From JACKFB01 sp041389525 (GTDB lineage Bacteria > Myxococcota_A > UBA9042 > PHBI01 > JACKFB01): a DNA stretch of 64,000 nt. The DNA lies in assembly GCA_041389525.1 (NCBI GenBank), contig JAWKRR010000041.1, positions 6,800-70,799 of the forward strand, read 5' to 3'. Made by a program: the position numbers and the translations under genes. The notes beneath the pieces were generated by a model. That model saw nothing but the letters and a program-made list of their open reading frames with translations. It made no database searches and was not told the DNA's origin. This document shows, piece by piece, positions 24,932-34,300 of the stretch. How positions within the stretch are numbered: the first letter of the stretch is position 1; every line of letters begins with the position of its first letter.

Positions 24932-24957
24932 CCTAAGTCTTGACCCGTCCCCTGGCC
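24932..24957. repeat. Dispersed repeat B, copy 2
   Basis: TAAGTCTTGACCCGTCCCCT between the convergent genes at 23956 and 24998; it matches the copy at 21618-21643. Both copies lie just after the stop codon of a secreted-protein gene. Confidence 0.55.
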
Positions 24958-24997
24958 TGCTCGGCGCCAAGACGGCCTGCGCCGCCGGGAAGCGACG

Positions 24998-26191
24998 TCA
25001 CTTGAACAGCGAGAAAGTGCCGCTCTCGATCTTCGCGGTGGTCTTCGGGTTCGAGCCCATGTCGAGCGTGCTCGGCTTGAGCGCCAGCTCGAGTTGGCCG
25101 GTGGAGAGGAAGGTCCCGTCGATGAAGGACACGTTGCTCGCGCTCTTGCTCAGGTTCACGGCCTGGACTTTCACATCCATCGAGCCGCTGACAGCGCCCT
25201 CTGGCTTACGGTCGGCTACTATCGGGCCCACGGAAATAATCACTGGCTGGTTGCTCCCGCTGGCCGTGAACTGGCACTGGCTGGCCCCATCCGGCGCACT
25301 GATCTTGCCCGCGCTGGTGACCGAGAAGGTGATCTCGCTGGTGCAGGTGAAGGGCCCCCCGGTGTTCTCGATGGTGAACTGGCCCTTTATCGTCATGGTG
25401 CCGGTGTAAGCACCGGAGCAGGTGCCGCACGAGCCGCCGCAGCCGTTGTCACCGCAAGGGTTTCCGGCACAGGCCGGGGCGCAGAAGCAGGTGCGCTGGG
25501 CGGTGCAGGTCTCCTGGGCACCGCAGCTACCGCAGCTACCACCGCAGCCGTCGCTGCCGCACTGGGCGCCCGCGCAGTCGGGCACGCAGCCGCAGGTACC
25601 GGCTGGGGAGCAAGTCTCCCCGGCGCCGCAGCTCCCGCAGCTGCCGCCGCAGCCGTCGCTGCCGCACTGGGCACCCGCGCAGTCGGGCACGCAGCCGCAG
25701 GTGCGGTCGGGCGAGCAGGTCACCGAGGCAGCGCAGCTTCCGCAGCTGCCGCCGCAACCATCGCTGCCGCACTGGGCGCCGGCGCAGTCGGGCACGCACC
25801 CTGTGGCGACCGACTTCGTCTTCGAGACCACGAAGCAGGTGCAGGTCGCCTCGCCGTTGAGGCTCGAGCGGTTGCTGCCACTGGCTCCAGCCGCCTCGCA
25901 GCAGTCGAAGCACGCATCCGACGTGCCCTTGCTGGCGTCGCAGGTGGCCGCGTCCTCAATGACGTAGGCGCAGCCGCAGTCACCGGTGGCCACCAGGACG
26001 GTGTCGAAGCCCGCGGCCTCGCAGCAGGTCGAGCACTGGTCCACGTCCCCGATGCTCTTGCACGATGTGCTGAAGTCGAAGTCGCTCTTGTCCGGGATCA
26101 GCCCGCCGAGGCCCGAGTTCGTGTCGCAGGACGTCGCGAACGCGGCTAGGCACAGGGCGAATACGATGAGGCACGGGCGGCAAGGCGTCAC
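24998..26191 (-). CDS. Lipoprotein with tandem Cys-rich CGSDGCGGSCG repeats
   Basis: A 397-residue surface lipoprotein. Signal peptide with lipobox FATSC (Cys22). Residues about 40-130 hold paired Cys (CSTCCEAAG and CFDCCEAAG). Then come three nearly identical 35-residue repeats starting GCVPDCAGAQCGSDGCGGSC and a fourth, divergent one (CAPACAGNPCGDNGCGGSC). The C-terminal 140 residues form a Cys-poor beta domain (YTGTMTIKGQFTIENTGG onward). The repeats have an even Cys number per unit, as in disulfide-knotted extracellular modules. Start: GTG 26191 with AAGGA at a suitable distance; the open frame continues upstream without a signal sequence. Downstream it converges with the gene at 23956. 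The IS element begins about 115 bp upstream of its start. Confidence 0.85.
   Translation of the reverse strand: MTPCRPCLIVFALCLAAFATSCDTNSGLGGLIPDKSDFDFSTSCKSIGDVDQCSTCCEAAGFDTVLVATGDCGCAYVIEDAATCDASKGTSDACFDCCEAAGASGSNRSSLNGEATCTCFVVSKTKSVATGCVPDCAGAQCGSDGCGGSCGSCAASVTCSPDRTCGCVPDCAGAQCGSDGCGGSCGSCGAGETCSPAGTCGCVPDCAGAQCGSDGCGGSCGSCGAQETCTAQRTCFCAPACAGNPCGDNGCGGSCGTCSGAYTGTMTIKGQFTIENTGGPFTCTSEITFSVTSAGKISAPDGASQCQFTASGSNQPVIISVGPIVADRKPEGAVSGSMDVKVQAVNLSKSASNVSFIDGTFLSTGQLELALKPSTLDMGSNPKTTAKIESGTFSLFK
25425..25805 (-). repeat. 105-bp tandem coding repeats (three full, one diverged)
   Basis: Encodes the Cys-rich units of the lipoprotein at 24998-26191. Three 105-bp copies are almost identical at the DNA level (for example CCGCAGCCGTCGCTGCCGCA recurs), implying recent duplication or gene conversion. 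Recombination between copies would change the protein by whole 35-residue units. Confidence 0.8.
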
Positions 26192-26304
26192 GTGGTTTCC
26201 TTGGTGTTGGGTGTGCGCGACACAGTAGCACGGACCACGGCGCAGCGGCGGCTGAAGCGCCCGCCGCACGCCCGGCCTCCAAGGAGCCCGCCGAATGAAC
26301 TCGG

Positions 26305-26325
26305 GGGTCTGATTCATGACCCGGT
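26305..26325 (+). repeat. Left terminal inverted repeat of the IS
   Basis: Starts GGGTCTGATTCATG and ends ACCCGGT; pairs with 28009-28029 with three mismatches. Confidence 0.88.
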
Positions 26326-26439
26326 CACGGCGTGCGAGAGTGGCGGCACTGGGTTGATCGACCGGTGAGAAAGGCGGTGGTACGGGTGGCGTAGAAACAA
26401 CCGCCACCGGGCCGGTATGGCCCGAGGAGTTCGCCGCCC

Positions 26440-28017
26440 GTGCCCACCGAGATCGTGCTCTCACGCCGTGTTGCTCTCGTCAAGGAGCGGCTTTCCGCAG
26501 AACTCGCGACGGTTGTCGAGGAACTGGTGACGGCGGCGGCGACGGGCGGGTCGGCTCGTTCGCTTGAGCTGGGAACCTGGAAAGCTCTGATGAAATTGGG
26601 TCGGCTGCTGCTGGCGGCGTTGTTCGCGGTGCGATGCGAACGGGCGATGCTGAGTGTCATGGAGCGTCGTGGCCATGACCCGGACACGGCGCGGGTTCGT
26701 ACGGACGCGGACTACCACCTGACGCTCACGACGACGTTTGGCCCGGTGCGCTTCCCGGCCTTCGCCTACCGCTACCCGGCGGAGGTGGGAACGACGACGT
26801 ATGCCGACGCGCGCACTGAGGTCTTCCCGCTGGTGCCGCGTTGCCGGTCGTCGGAGCTCTGCCTTGAGTGGGAGAGCCGCCTCGGCAGCCTGCACCCGTT
26901 TCGGAACGCGCAGAACCTGCTGACTTTCTTCACCCACGGTGAGGTCGCGCTGGAGGACACGACCATCGCGCGGCACGCCGTTCGTGTCGGGAACCTCATC
27001 GACCAGCGTTGGCTCTACCAAGCGCCCGAGGAGTTTCGCCGCATCCTCCAAGAGCGCGCGACGCGCGACGCTCGTACCGATCAGCCCATCGTCTACATGT
27101 CGAGCGATGCGCACGCGCTGCGCCGCTACGTCAACGAATCCTGGACTGACCAGTGGAAGATGATCAACGGCCTGCGGGTCTGGTGCGTCGACAAGGACCG
27201 CGGGAACATCATCCACATCGGCGGTCAGTTCACATGCGGCGACGCGGCGTACCTGCGCGACGTCGTCCGCCAACTCATCGCGTCCGGCTACCTGCCCGCC
27301 GATGGCGACTTCGGCGATGGACTTGTCGCGACCTACGTGTTCGTCGCGGACGGCATGCCCTGGATCGCCGACCAGCTCATCTCGCAATTCCCCGGCGTCA
27401 TCGCCATCCTCGACGCCTACCACGTCCTGCAGCACATAGCGGAGTACGGCCGAACGCGCTTCAAATCGGGGTCGATTCAGCGCAACGAATTCTACGAGCA
27501 GGTCAAGCGGTTGCTCTTCGGGCCGCGAGGCGCCGCCAGCACGCCGCGATCGTATGGGCCACGCAAGGGCCATCGCAAAGGCAAGAAGGCGGCGCGAGCC
27601 ACGACCGCGGACCTGTCCGTGCTCACGCCGGACCGATTCCCCGCCGGCGAGGCCCTGCTCAAGCACCTGGAGACCGTTGACGACAAGTCCGAGTGCCACA
27701 AGAAGCTCGTGAACTACGTCACCGAGAACGCCTACCGCATGGACTACGTCATGTACCGCGCGAGCGGCTTCCAAATCGGCTCCGGCGCCATGGAATCGCT
27801 GCATCGAACCGGCAGCCAGGCGCGACTGAAGCGAGCCGGCGCCCGCTGGCTCCCCGAGACCCTCGAGGCCATGTTCAACCTCCGAATGCTCGAACTCGCC
27901 GGACGCTGGGACGAGTTCTTCGCCCAACCCGACCTCTGGCAACGCCTCGCCCACCGCTTCGTGGATACCGCCTATGTCACATACCGCGGGCCGTGGAATA
28001 GCGACTCTACCGGGTGA
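26440..28017 (+). CDS. ISKra4-family DDE transposase
   Basis: A 525-residue transposase. Candidate DDE residues: Asp223 in VYMSSDAHALR, Asp325 in IAILDAYHVLQHI, and Glu452 in IGSGAMESLHR. The C-terminal signature IGSGAMES, RLKRAGARW and MFNLRMLEL is characteristic of ISKra4-type transposases. The N-terminal 200 residues are helical with a region after TTTFGPVRFPAFAYRY that precedes the catalytic fold. A Lys/Arg-rich insert (about 370-390) could contact DNA. Full length and without internal stops, so probably active. Start is a GTG at 26440; an earlier in-frame start is not available inside the left end with better support. Confidence 0.88.
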   Translation: MPTEIVLSRRVALVKERLSAELATVVEELVTAAATGGSARSLELGTWKALMKLGRLLLAALFAVRCERAMLSVMERRGHDPDTARVRTDADYHLTLTTTFGPVRFPAFAYRYPAEVGTTTYADARTEVFPLVPRCRSSELCLEWESRLGSLHPFRNAQNLLTFFTHGEVALEDTTIARHAVRVGNLIDQRWLYQAPEEFRRILQERATRDARTDQPIVYMSSDAHALRRYVNESWTDQWKMINGLRVWCVDKDRGNIIHIGGQFTCGDAAYLRDVVRQLIASGYLPADGDFGDGLVATYVFVADGMPWIADQLISQFPGVIAILDAYHVLQHIAEYGRTRFKSGSIQRNEFYEQVKRLLFGPRGAASTPRSYGPRKGHRKGKKAARATTADLSVLTPDRFPAGEALLKHLETVDDKSECHKKLVNYVTENAYRMDYVMYRASGFQIGSGAMESLHRTGSQARLKRAGARWLPETLEAMFNLRMLELAGRWDEFFAQPDLWQRLAHRFVDTAYVTYRGPWNSDSTG

Positions 28018-28029
28018 TGGATCACACCC
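28009..28029 (-). repeat. Right terminal inverted repeat of the IS
   Basis: ACCGGGTGATGG through ACACCC; covers the last codons and stop of the transposase. Followed at once by the target duplication copy GAACTCGG. Confidence 0.88.
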
Positions 28030-28035
28030 GAACTC

Positions 28036-28074
28036 GGGGTCAGACACCCTCATTTCTCACTTTTTCGGCGAGTG
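28036..28074. repeat. Dispersed repeat A, copy 2 (interrupted by the IS)
   Basis: GGGGTCAGACACCCTCATTT then CTCACTTTTTCGGCGAG matches copy 1 at 21062-21101 except for small differences. Its left end is joined to the GAACTCGG target duplication, so the IS landed at its edge. Confidence 0.55.
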
Positions 28075-28098
28075 ATTTCGGGGCCTGGCGAGAGATCA

Positions 28099-30180
28099 TC
28101 AGTCCAGCGCGAGCAGGGCCGCCTCGTACTCTTCCAGGCTGTCCCAGGTCGGCAGGACCTCGGCGGCTTGTTCGACGGTGCCGAGGGTTAGCTCTGCTGG
28201 GATGGGCCTTGCGGCGGCGGCGCTGACGACCTGGCGGGCCAGGCGGACGAAGGCGGCGTCGACGCTGATTCCCGCCATGTCGATGGCGGCTCCGACGTCG
28301 CTGGTGGCGCCGTCCAGGCGGAGGGCGCGGACCGCTGCCGGGGCGTGTTTGGCGCGCCACTGCACCAGGAGGTCCATGATGACGACCTCGCCCAGGGGGC
28401 TCTGGATTCGGGCTACGGAGACGGCCTCGACCCTCGCGAGGTCGAAGCTGACGCCGCGGGCTAGCTCGAGGGTGGTGGCTTCGACCGCGACGAGGCTGGA
28501 GCGCTTCACCTCGAGGCCGCGCTTGGTGCGTGGCGCCGGCGGGGCCGGGACGGGCCAGGGCGTGCGTTCGGCGGTCACGTCGGGGTTCAGCGCGGGCATC
28601 TGCCCGGTGGCGCCGAAGCGCATGGGGTCGTCGGGGTCCAGGGTGGCGTCCAGGTAGGCGAGGACTGGGTTTGCGGCGGCGTGCAGCCAGGCTTGGTCGG
28701 CCGCGTGGACGGGGCGCGAGTCGGATTTCGGCGCGGGGGGCGGCGTGGGCGCGGGGACGGGGGTCGGCGCGGGCGGTGGCACTGGCGCGGCCACGGCGGG
28801 CCTCTTCGCGGGCGCGCCGATGCCGGACAGATCGCCCAGCACCAGCCCCTCGGGCGGGGTCCCGGTGGCCGGTGACAGCGACACCAGCAGCGCCTGAGCC
28901 CGCTCGCGCAGCGCGCCCGCGTCGTCGTCGGTCGCCAACCCTGTCAGCAAATCCCTGGCGCGCGAGGGCAGCGGCCCCAGCGCGGCCTGGGCCAGCCGCC
29001 ACCGGATGGCCGGCGAGCCCTGGTGCCCGATGACCCCACGCATCCCACGCCACGTCTCCACCGCCTGCGACACGTCGCCGCGGCCAAGCTGGTCCTGAAT
29101 CACGCGCGTCCCGAAGCGTTCGGCGTCAGGCCGCGGGCCCTTCTGGGACATCACCTCCCACGCCAGCGCCGCGATATCTGAGCTGCGCGGGTCTCGCCGG
29201 TCCGCCACCAGCAACGCGCGCTCGGCCGCCATGAGGTCCCCTCGCTCAGACGCGGTGACCGCCTTCTGAAAGGCCGCCCGCGCCCGCGGCGCAAGGTCCA
29301 ACTCGACCGCGCCCGCCCCCAGCGCCATGTCCCAGCCCGACCGCGCCACCAGCATCGCCATGGCCCCGCCGACCGCGAACCCGCTGACCACCCGCAGCGC
29401 GCCGACCCCGGTCTCCACCCCCACCGCGGGCAACACCGCCTGCAGCGCGAACCAAGCCAGCGGGACCGACCAGCTCGGAAGCGCCCGCCCCGCCACGCCG
29501 CCCGGCCCCGGCCACCACCACCGCACCCGCTTGTGCGGGAATCGCACGATGAAGGCGCCCAGCAACCCCGCGACCGCGCCCGCGCCCCCCACCAGCGGCA
29601 CGCGAAGCTCCGGCTCGAAGCTGGCGACCACCAGCACCGACACGGCCCCCGAGACCAACCAGACCACGGCGCACAGCACGATTCCCCAGGCTTCCTCGAG
29701 GAAAACCGTCAGCGCGAAGAGCACGAAGAACGTCGCGATCAGGCCGCCCCAGCTCGGCTGGACCAAGCTGTGGGTCAACAACGCCAGCGGCTGCGGGTTG
29801 GCCGGGACGACGCCCAGGCGGTGCAGCGGGCTGGCCGACTCGGTGGCGTGGACGCGCTGCACCATCCAGTCCAACGTGCGCCGCAGCGTGGTCGCGTCCT
29901 CCGCGTCTCGGCGCTCCACCTCGCGCGCGGCCGCCCGACGCGACGCCAGCACGCTCGGCGAGGGCGGGAACGCCAGCGAGCCGATGCCACGCGGCAGCGG
30001 CACCTCGGGGTGGTCGCGCAGGAAGTCGCTGAGCTCGGTCCGCTCGACCGCGAGCCGCGCGTGGTAGCGGTCCATCCGCCCCTGCGCCACCAGCGTCAGC
30101 GCGATGGCCGCCGCGAGCACGACGATGCCCACCCGCGGCACGCGGTGAGAGAAGGCATCATCGGGTGCGATTGGCAGCAT
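28099..30180 (-). CDS. Rhomboid-like membrane protein lacking catalytic residues (pseudoprotease)
   Basis: A 693-residue protein. One N-terminal membrane helix (about 16-33) is followed by an extracytoplasmic stretch, then a rhomboid-like core at about residues 125-285: LLTHSLVQPSWGGL, the FLEEAWGIVL segment and VGGAGAVAGLLGAFIVRFP. In active rhomboids the last motif is GASGAIAG with catalytic Ser; here the position is Ala200. The catalytic His of the last core helix (usually HxxG near GGFxxG) is absent (RVVSGFAVGG), and the Asn of HLxxN is replaced (GGLIAT). So the fold seems kept and the chemistry lost. The C-terminal 400 residues are cytoplasmic: helical, then a Pro-rich linker, then an unidentified domain with LEVKRSSLVAVEATTLELARG. 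It lies 48 bp downstream of pssA, probably cotranscribed. Confidence 0.78.
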   Translation of the reverse strand: MLPIAPDDAFSHRVPRVGIVVLAAAIALTLVAQGRMDRYHARLAVERTELSDFLRDHPEVPLPRGIGSLAFPPSPSVLASRRAAAREVERRDAEDATTLRRTLDWMVQRVHATESASPLHRLGVVPANPQPLALLTHSLVQPSWGGLIATFFVLFALTVFLEEAWGIVLCAVVWLVSGAVSVLVVASFEPELRVPLVGGAGAVAGLLGAFIVRFPHKRVRWWWPGPGGVAGRALPSWSVPLAWFALQAVLPAVGVETGVGALRVVSGFAVGGAMAMLVARSGWDMALGAGAVELDLAPRARAAFQKAVTASERGDLMAAERALLVADRRDPRSSDIAALAWEVMSQKGPRPDAERFGTRVIQDQLGRGDVSQAVETWRGMRGVIGHQGSPAIRWRLAQAALGPLPSRARDLLTGLATDDDAGALRERAQALLVSLSPATGTPPEGLVLGDLSGIGAPAKRPAVAAPVPPPAPTPVPAPTPPPAPKSDSRPVHAADQAWLHAAANPVLAYLDATLDPDDPMRFGATGQMPALNPDVTAERTPWPVPAPPAPRTKRGLEVKRSSLVAVEATTLELARGVSFDLARVEAVSVARIQSPLGEVVIMDLLVQWRAKHAPAAVRALRLDGATSDVGAAIDMAGISVDAAFVRLARQVVSAAAARPIPAELTLGTVEQAAEVLPTWDSLEEYEAALLALD

Positions 30181-30228
30181 CGTCGCCGGCGGTTCCGAGG
30201 AAAGGCGTGCAGTCCCTCGACCCGCGGG

Positions 30229-31023
30229 CTACTGCGGGTACGGGTCCAGGCGCTCGGGGGCCAGCTCATGGCGATGAATCCATCCCCAGATGAAGCCCCC
30301 GGTCCCGTAGATGAGGATGACGGCGAACAGGTACTCTGGCCAAATTCGGAAGATCCCGCAGATGTATCCCATGGCCACGTTGAGCAGCTGGAACCCATTG
30401 GCGAGCGGCGATTGGCGAGGCGCGATCTTGGGAATCGGGAGGTTCGAGACCATCAGCCCGCCCAGCGCCGCCATCGCGACCGGCGCCCAGGCCAGCAAAT
30501 CCCAGCGCGCGTACTCCACGCCCAGCACGAAGGCGACGGCGACCAGCCCGCCCGCGAAGGTCGTCGGCATCCCGTAGAAGACCTTCGTGCCGCCGGACTC
30601 CTCGGTGAGCACGTTGAATTTCGCTAGGCGGATACAGGCGCACAGCACGTAGGTCGCGACCAGGGCGCGCATGACCCAGCCCATGGTCGTGCCCTGCCAC
30701 ATCGGGAAATGGCCGTCGGTGTTGCGGAACATCGACATGAAGACGAGGCTGCCGGGGGCGATGCCGAAGGTGACGAAGTCGCTGAAGCTGTCGAGCTGAA
30801 CGCCGATGGCGCTGGTCGCCCGCAGCAGGCGCGCCGCCGTGCCGTCGAGCTTGTCGATGAGCACGCACAACACGATGAGCCACGCGGACTCCGTGTAGTC
30901 GCCCTCCATCGCGCGGAACGTGGCGGTGAGGCCCAAGAGCAGGCCCATGCACGTAATCGCGTTGGGTACGACGTAGCGCCACCGAGGGGTACGGCGCGGG
31001 GGCTCGGTTCCGCGGTCGCTCAT
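30229..31023 (-). CDS. pssA: CDP-diacylglycerol--serine O-phosphatidyltransferase
   Basis: A 264-residue membrane enzyme that transfers phosphatidyl from CDP-diacylglycerol to serine, the committed step toward phosphatidylethanolamine. The CDP-alcohol phosphotransferase motif Dx2DGx2ARx8Gx3Dx3D is complete and exact: Asp57, Asp60-Gly61, Ala64-Arg65, Gly74, Asp78, Asp82. The N-terminus WRYVVPNAITCMGLLLGL and about six to eight membrane helices fit the type II PssA family. A related phosphatidyl acceptor enzyme cannot be excluded from the motif alone, but the overall sequence favours PssA. ATG 31023 chosen because the upstream in-frame extension (to 31083) lacks similarity. First gene of a two-gene unit with the rhomboid-like protein. 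Confidence 0.88.
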   Translation of the reverse strand: MSDRGTEPPRRTPRWRYVVPNAITCMGLLLGLTATFRAMEGDYTESAWLIVLCVLIDKLDGTAARLLRATSAIGVQLDSFSDFVTFGIAPGSLVFMSMFRNTDGHFPMWQGTTMGWVMRALVATYVLCACIRLAKFNVLTEESGGTKVFYGMPTTFAGGLVAVAFVLGVEYARWDLLAWAPVAMAALGGLMVSNLPIPKIAPRQSPLANGFQLLNVAMGYICGIFRIWPEYLFAVILIYGTGGFIWGWIHRHELAPERLDPYPQ

Positions 31024-31071
31024 GGCCCCGACCGTAGGCGAAGAGCGCGCGGGCGGCAAGAGGGCTGGGGA

Positions 31072-31282
31072 GGGCAATCGCATCGAGTCCCGTGCAGAAC
31101 GGTGGGCTCAGCGGTGCGATTGCCCGCTGTCAGCTTTCAGCCTTCAGCCTTCAGCCAGCGGCAGCGGAGGCGCGTGCGAGGTCAGGACGGCGCGCTCGGA
31201 CTGCATCGATCCCCTGCCCGCTGACAGCGGGCAATCGCGCGTGGCCGGCCCCATCGACGCGGAGATTCGGACCCGATTGCCC
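31072..31282. repeat. Nested inverted-repeat cluster in a divergent promoter region
   Basis: The 9-mer GGGCAATCG occurs at 31072 and 31229, and its reverse complement CGATTGCCC at 31117 and 31274. This makes two units of exactly 54 bp (31072-31125 and 31229-31282), each closed by inverted ends (11 bp perfect in the first). In addition, 31116-31134 (GCGATTGCCCGCTGTCAGC) is a perfect 19-bp inverted repeat of 31220-31238. Between them is a TTCAGCC tandem repeat (about 31135-31156). The block fills most of the 328-bp gap between pssA and the MopE-like gene. It could be a REP/BIME-type element or a small mobile cassette; no gene is inside. Confidence 0.7.
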
Positions 31283-31351
31283 TACTCCTTTGTCGCCATC
31301 GCGAAGACCGTGATAATTCTCTTGCATCCATGGCGGGTTGCGGGGTGCACG

Positions 31352-34300
31352 ATGTTGGTGAACCGGTGGGGCGCCGTCGGCGCTTGGGTGCTCTTGCTGA
31401 CGGTGACGGCCTGCGGCGGTGCCGCGGGCGGTGGCATCGAGGAGTTGAAAGGCAGCGGGGACGCGGACGCCGAGGTCAGCGTCGACATCCCGGTCGCCGA
31501 GACCACGACGCTGCCTGACGCCGAGGTCAGCGACGGCCAAGCGGGCACCGACTCCAGCGACACCACGGGCGGCTCCGACGCTCCCCCCGGCAAGGGAGAG
31601 CCCGGCGCCCCCTGCGCCACCAACGGCGACTGCTTCAGCGGTTGGTGCGTCGAGGGCCTCGAGGGCTACATCTGCACCGACGTGTGTAGCCAGACCTGCC
31701 CCGCGGGCTTCGACTGCAAGGGCGTACAGAACCTCGGCGACGTGGTGTTTCTGTGCCTGCCGCGCCTCAAGAAGCTGTGCACGCCCTGCACCCAGGACAT
31801 CCAGTGCGCGGGCGGCTCCTGCCTGACCCTGGACGGCTTTCAGGGCTGCGCGTTTAGCTGCGAGAGCGCCACCGACTGCCCCGTCGGCTGGGAGTGCGCC
31901 GCGGACGCCGCCGGGGTCGCCCAGGGCACCTTCTGCCAGCCCGAGACGGGGAGCTGCTCGTGCAACGCCGAGGTCGACGGCGGCCAGCGCACCTGCACGC
32001 GGGAGAGCGCGTCGGGCATGTGCTTCGGCGTCGAGACCTGCTCGCAAGAGACGGGCTGGAGCGGCTGCTCGGCCCTCGAACCATCGCCCGAGATCTGCGA
32101 CGGGCTCGACAACGACTGCAACGGGCTGGCCGATGACGGGCTGACCGAGGGCGAGGCGTGCGCGAAGACCAACAAGTGGGGCGAGTGCTCGGGCGTGCTG
32201 CGCTGCGTCGGGGCGCAGGGATGGATATGCAACGCGCGTGAGCCGCAGGCCGAGGTGTGCAATCAGCTCGATGACGACTGCGATTCCGAGCTCGACGAGA
32301 CCTTCAAGGACGCAGACGGTGCCTGGACCCTGGACGCGCACTGCGGCACCTGCGGCAACGTGTGTACCGACAAGTTCCCCAACGCGACCGGCGTGTGCGG
32401 CGGGCCGGCCGGGACGCCCTACTGCGTCATCGACACCTGCGCCGAGGGGCTGGTGAAGGTCAGCGACTTCCTCTGCACGCCGCCGGTGGACGCCGCCTGC
32501 GCCCCGTGCGCGAGCGACGCCGACTGCTTCTCGGGGAGCTGCGTGCTGCTCGACGGGCAGAACGTGTGCGTGAGCGCGTGCGCGGACGGCGCCTGCGGCA
32601 GCGGGTTCGACTGCGAGGCGGTCGCCGACGGGGTCGAGCGCTGCGTGCCGACCTCGGGCTCGTGCACCTGCAACGCGGCGAACCAGGGCGCCAAGCGCAC
32701 CTGCGTCACGCCGAACGTGTTCGGCAGCTGCTTCGGCGTGGAGACCTGCGACAGCGCCGCCGGCTGGACGGGCTGCACTGCGAAGGAGGCGGCCGCGGAG
32801 GTGTGCGACGGCGCCGACAACGACTGCAACGGCCTCATCGACGACGGCGTGGTCACCGGCGTGCCGTGCACCAACGAGGTCGCCGGGGTCGGAAGCTGCG
32901 ACGGCACCCTGGTGTGCCTGGGCAGCCAGGGCGAGGTGTGCCAGGGCCCGAAGCCCGAGGCCGAAATATGCGACTTCAAAGACAATAACTGCGATGGCGC
33001 CGTCGACGAGGCGTTCACGACGGGCGGCGTCTACAACACGTTCGAGCACTGCGGGACCTGCAACCTGTCCTGCGCCATCGGCTTCCCGAACGCCGAGTCC
33101 ACGACCTGCCAGGTCGCCGGCGGGCAGGCGCAGTGCGTGGTGCTGGCGTGCAAGCCGGGCTTCGTGAAGCTGAACCCGTTTCAGTGCATCCCCGACGCCG
33201 TGAACACGTGCCAGGCGTGCGCGGCCGACGAGAACTGCCTGGGCGAAGGCGCGGGCTGCACCGCCATCGGCGAGGGCACCTTCTGCACCGCGGCGTGCAC
33301 GGTCGAGGCGGACTGCGACGCCGGCTTCGTGTGCCAAGACGTCGGCAAGGCCAGCAAACAGTGCGTCCCGGCCAGCGGTAGCTGCACCTGCGACGGGACC
33401 AACACCGACCTGTCGCGGGCCTGCGCGCAGATCTACACGCCGCCCAATCCGGCGCTGCCGGCTTACACCTGCAAGGGGACGCAGCAGTGCACGACCGCTG
33501 GCTGGGGTAGCTGCGACGTGCCGAGCGAGCTTTGCGACGGGCTGGACAACAACTGCGACGGCACCATCGACGAGACATATAAGGATGCGAGCGGGGCCTA
33601 CACCTCGGTCCAGCATTGCGGCGGCTGCAACATCTCGTGCCTGGCGCTGGCGGTGCCGAACGCGGATCCAAGCTGCTCCACCAGCAGCGCCGTGCCCACC
33701 TGCAGCTTCAAGTGCAAGGGCGGCTACGAGGACGTCGACGGGCTGACGGACAACGGCTGCGAGTGCTTGCCCATGGCGGGCGAGGACCTCGCGGGCGACG
33801 GCGTGGACTCCAACTGCGACGGCATCGACGGCGACCTCCACGGCGCCATCTTCGTGGCCAAGAACGGCGACAACAACGCGCCGGGCTCGCGGGAAGAGCC
33901 GATGCTGACGATCTCGGCCGCGCTGCAGCGGGCGTTCGCGACGGGCAAGCGCGACGTGTACGTGGCGACGGGCGTGTACTCCGAAAACGTCGTTCTCATC
34001 GAAGGAATCGGGCTCTTTGGGGGCTACTCGTCGGACTTCTTCCGGCGCAACACCGTGACCTTTGAGACCGCCATCATCGGCCAGGACCCGACGTCGGCGG
34101 CGCCCGGAGCCGTGACCGCCGTGGGCTTGGGCGGGACAGGCGCCGCCGAGGCGACCATCCTGGACGGGTTCACGGTCTTCGGCGCGAACGCGGCCAACGT
34201 CGCCGGGGCCAACAGCTACGCGGTCTATCTGCGAAACGTGGGCGCCAAGGTCGAGGTGCGCAAGAACCGAATCTTCGGCGGGGCCGGCGGCAACGGCATC

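Larger units (their letters stand above)
26305..28029 (+). mobile_element. Intact ISKra4-like insertion sequence with TIRs and 8-bp target duplication
   Basis: A 1,725-bp element. Terminal inverted repeats: 26305-26325 and 28009-28029, matching at 18 of 21 positions (GGGT-TGAT-CAT-ACCCGGT). Immediately outside both ends is the direct repeat GAACTCGG (26297-26304 and 28030-28037), an exact 8-bp target duplication. The single gene 26440-28017 fills the interior, and the right repeat overlaps its stop codon. The perfect duplication and intact gene indicate a recent insertion. The target is a copy of dispersed repeat A, which was split by the insertion. The TIR and TSD are read directly; the family assignment is from the transposase. 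Confidence 0.9.

Noticed and set aside
26716..28053. Minus-strand open frame across the transposase
   Set aside because: Antisense shadow of the transposase; boundaries do not respect the IS ends and there is no protein-like motif.
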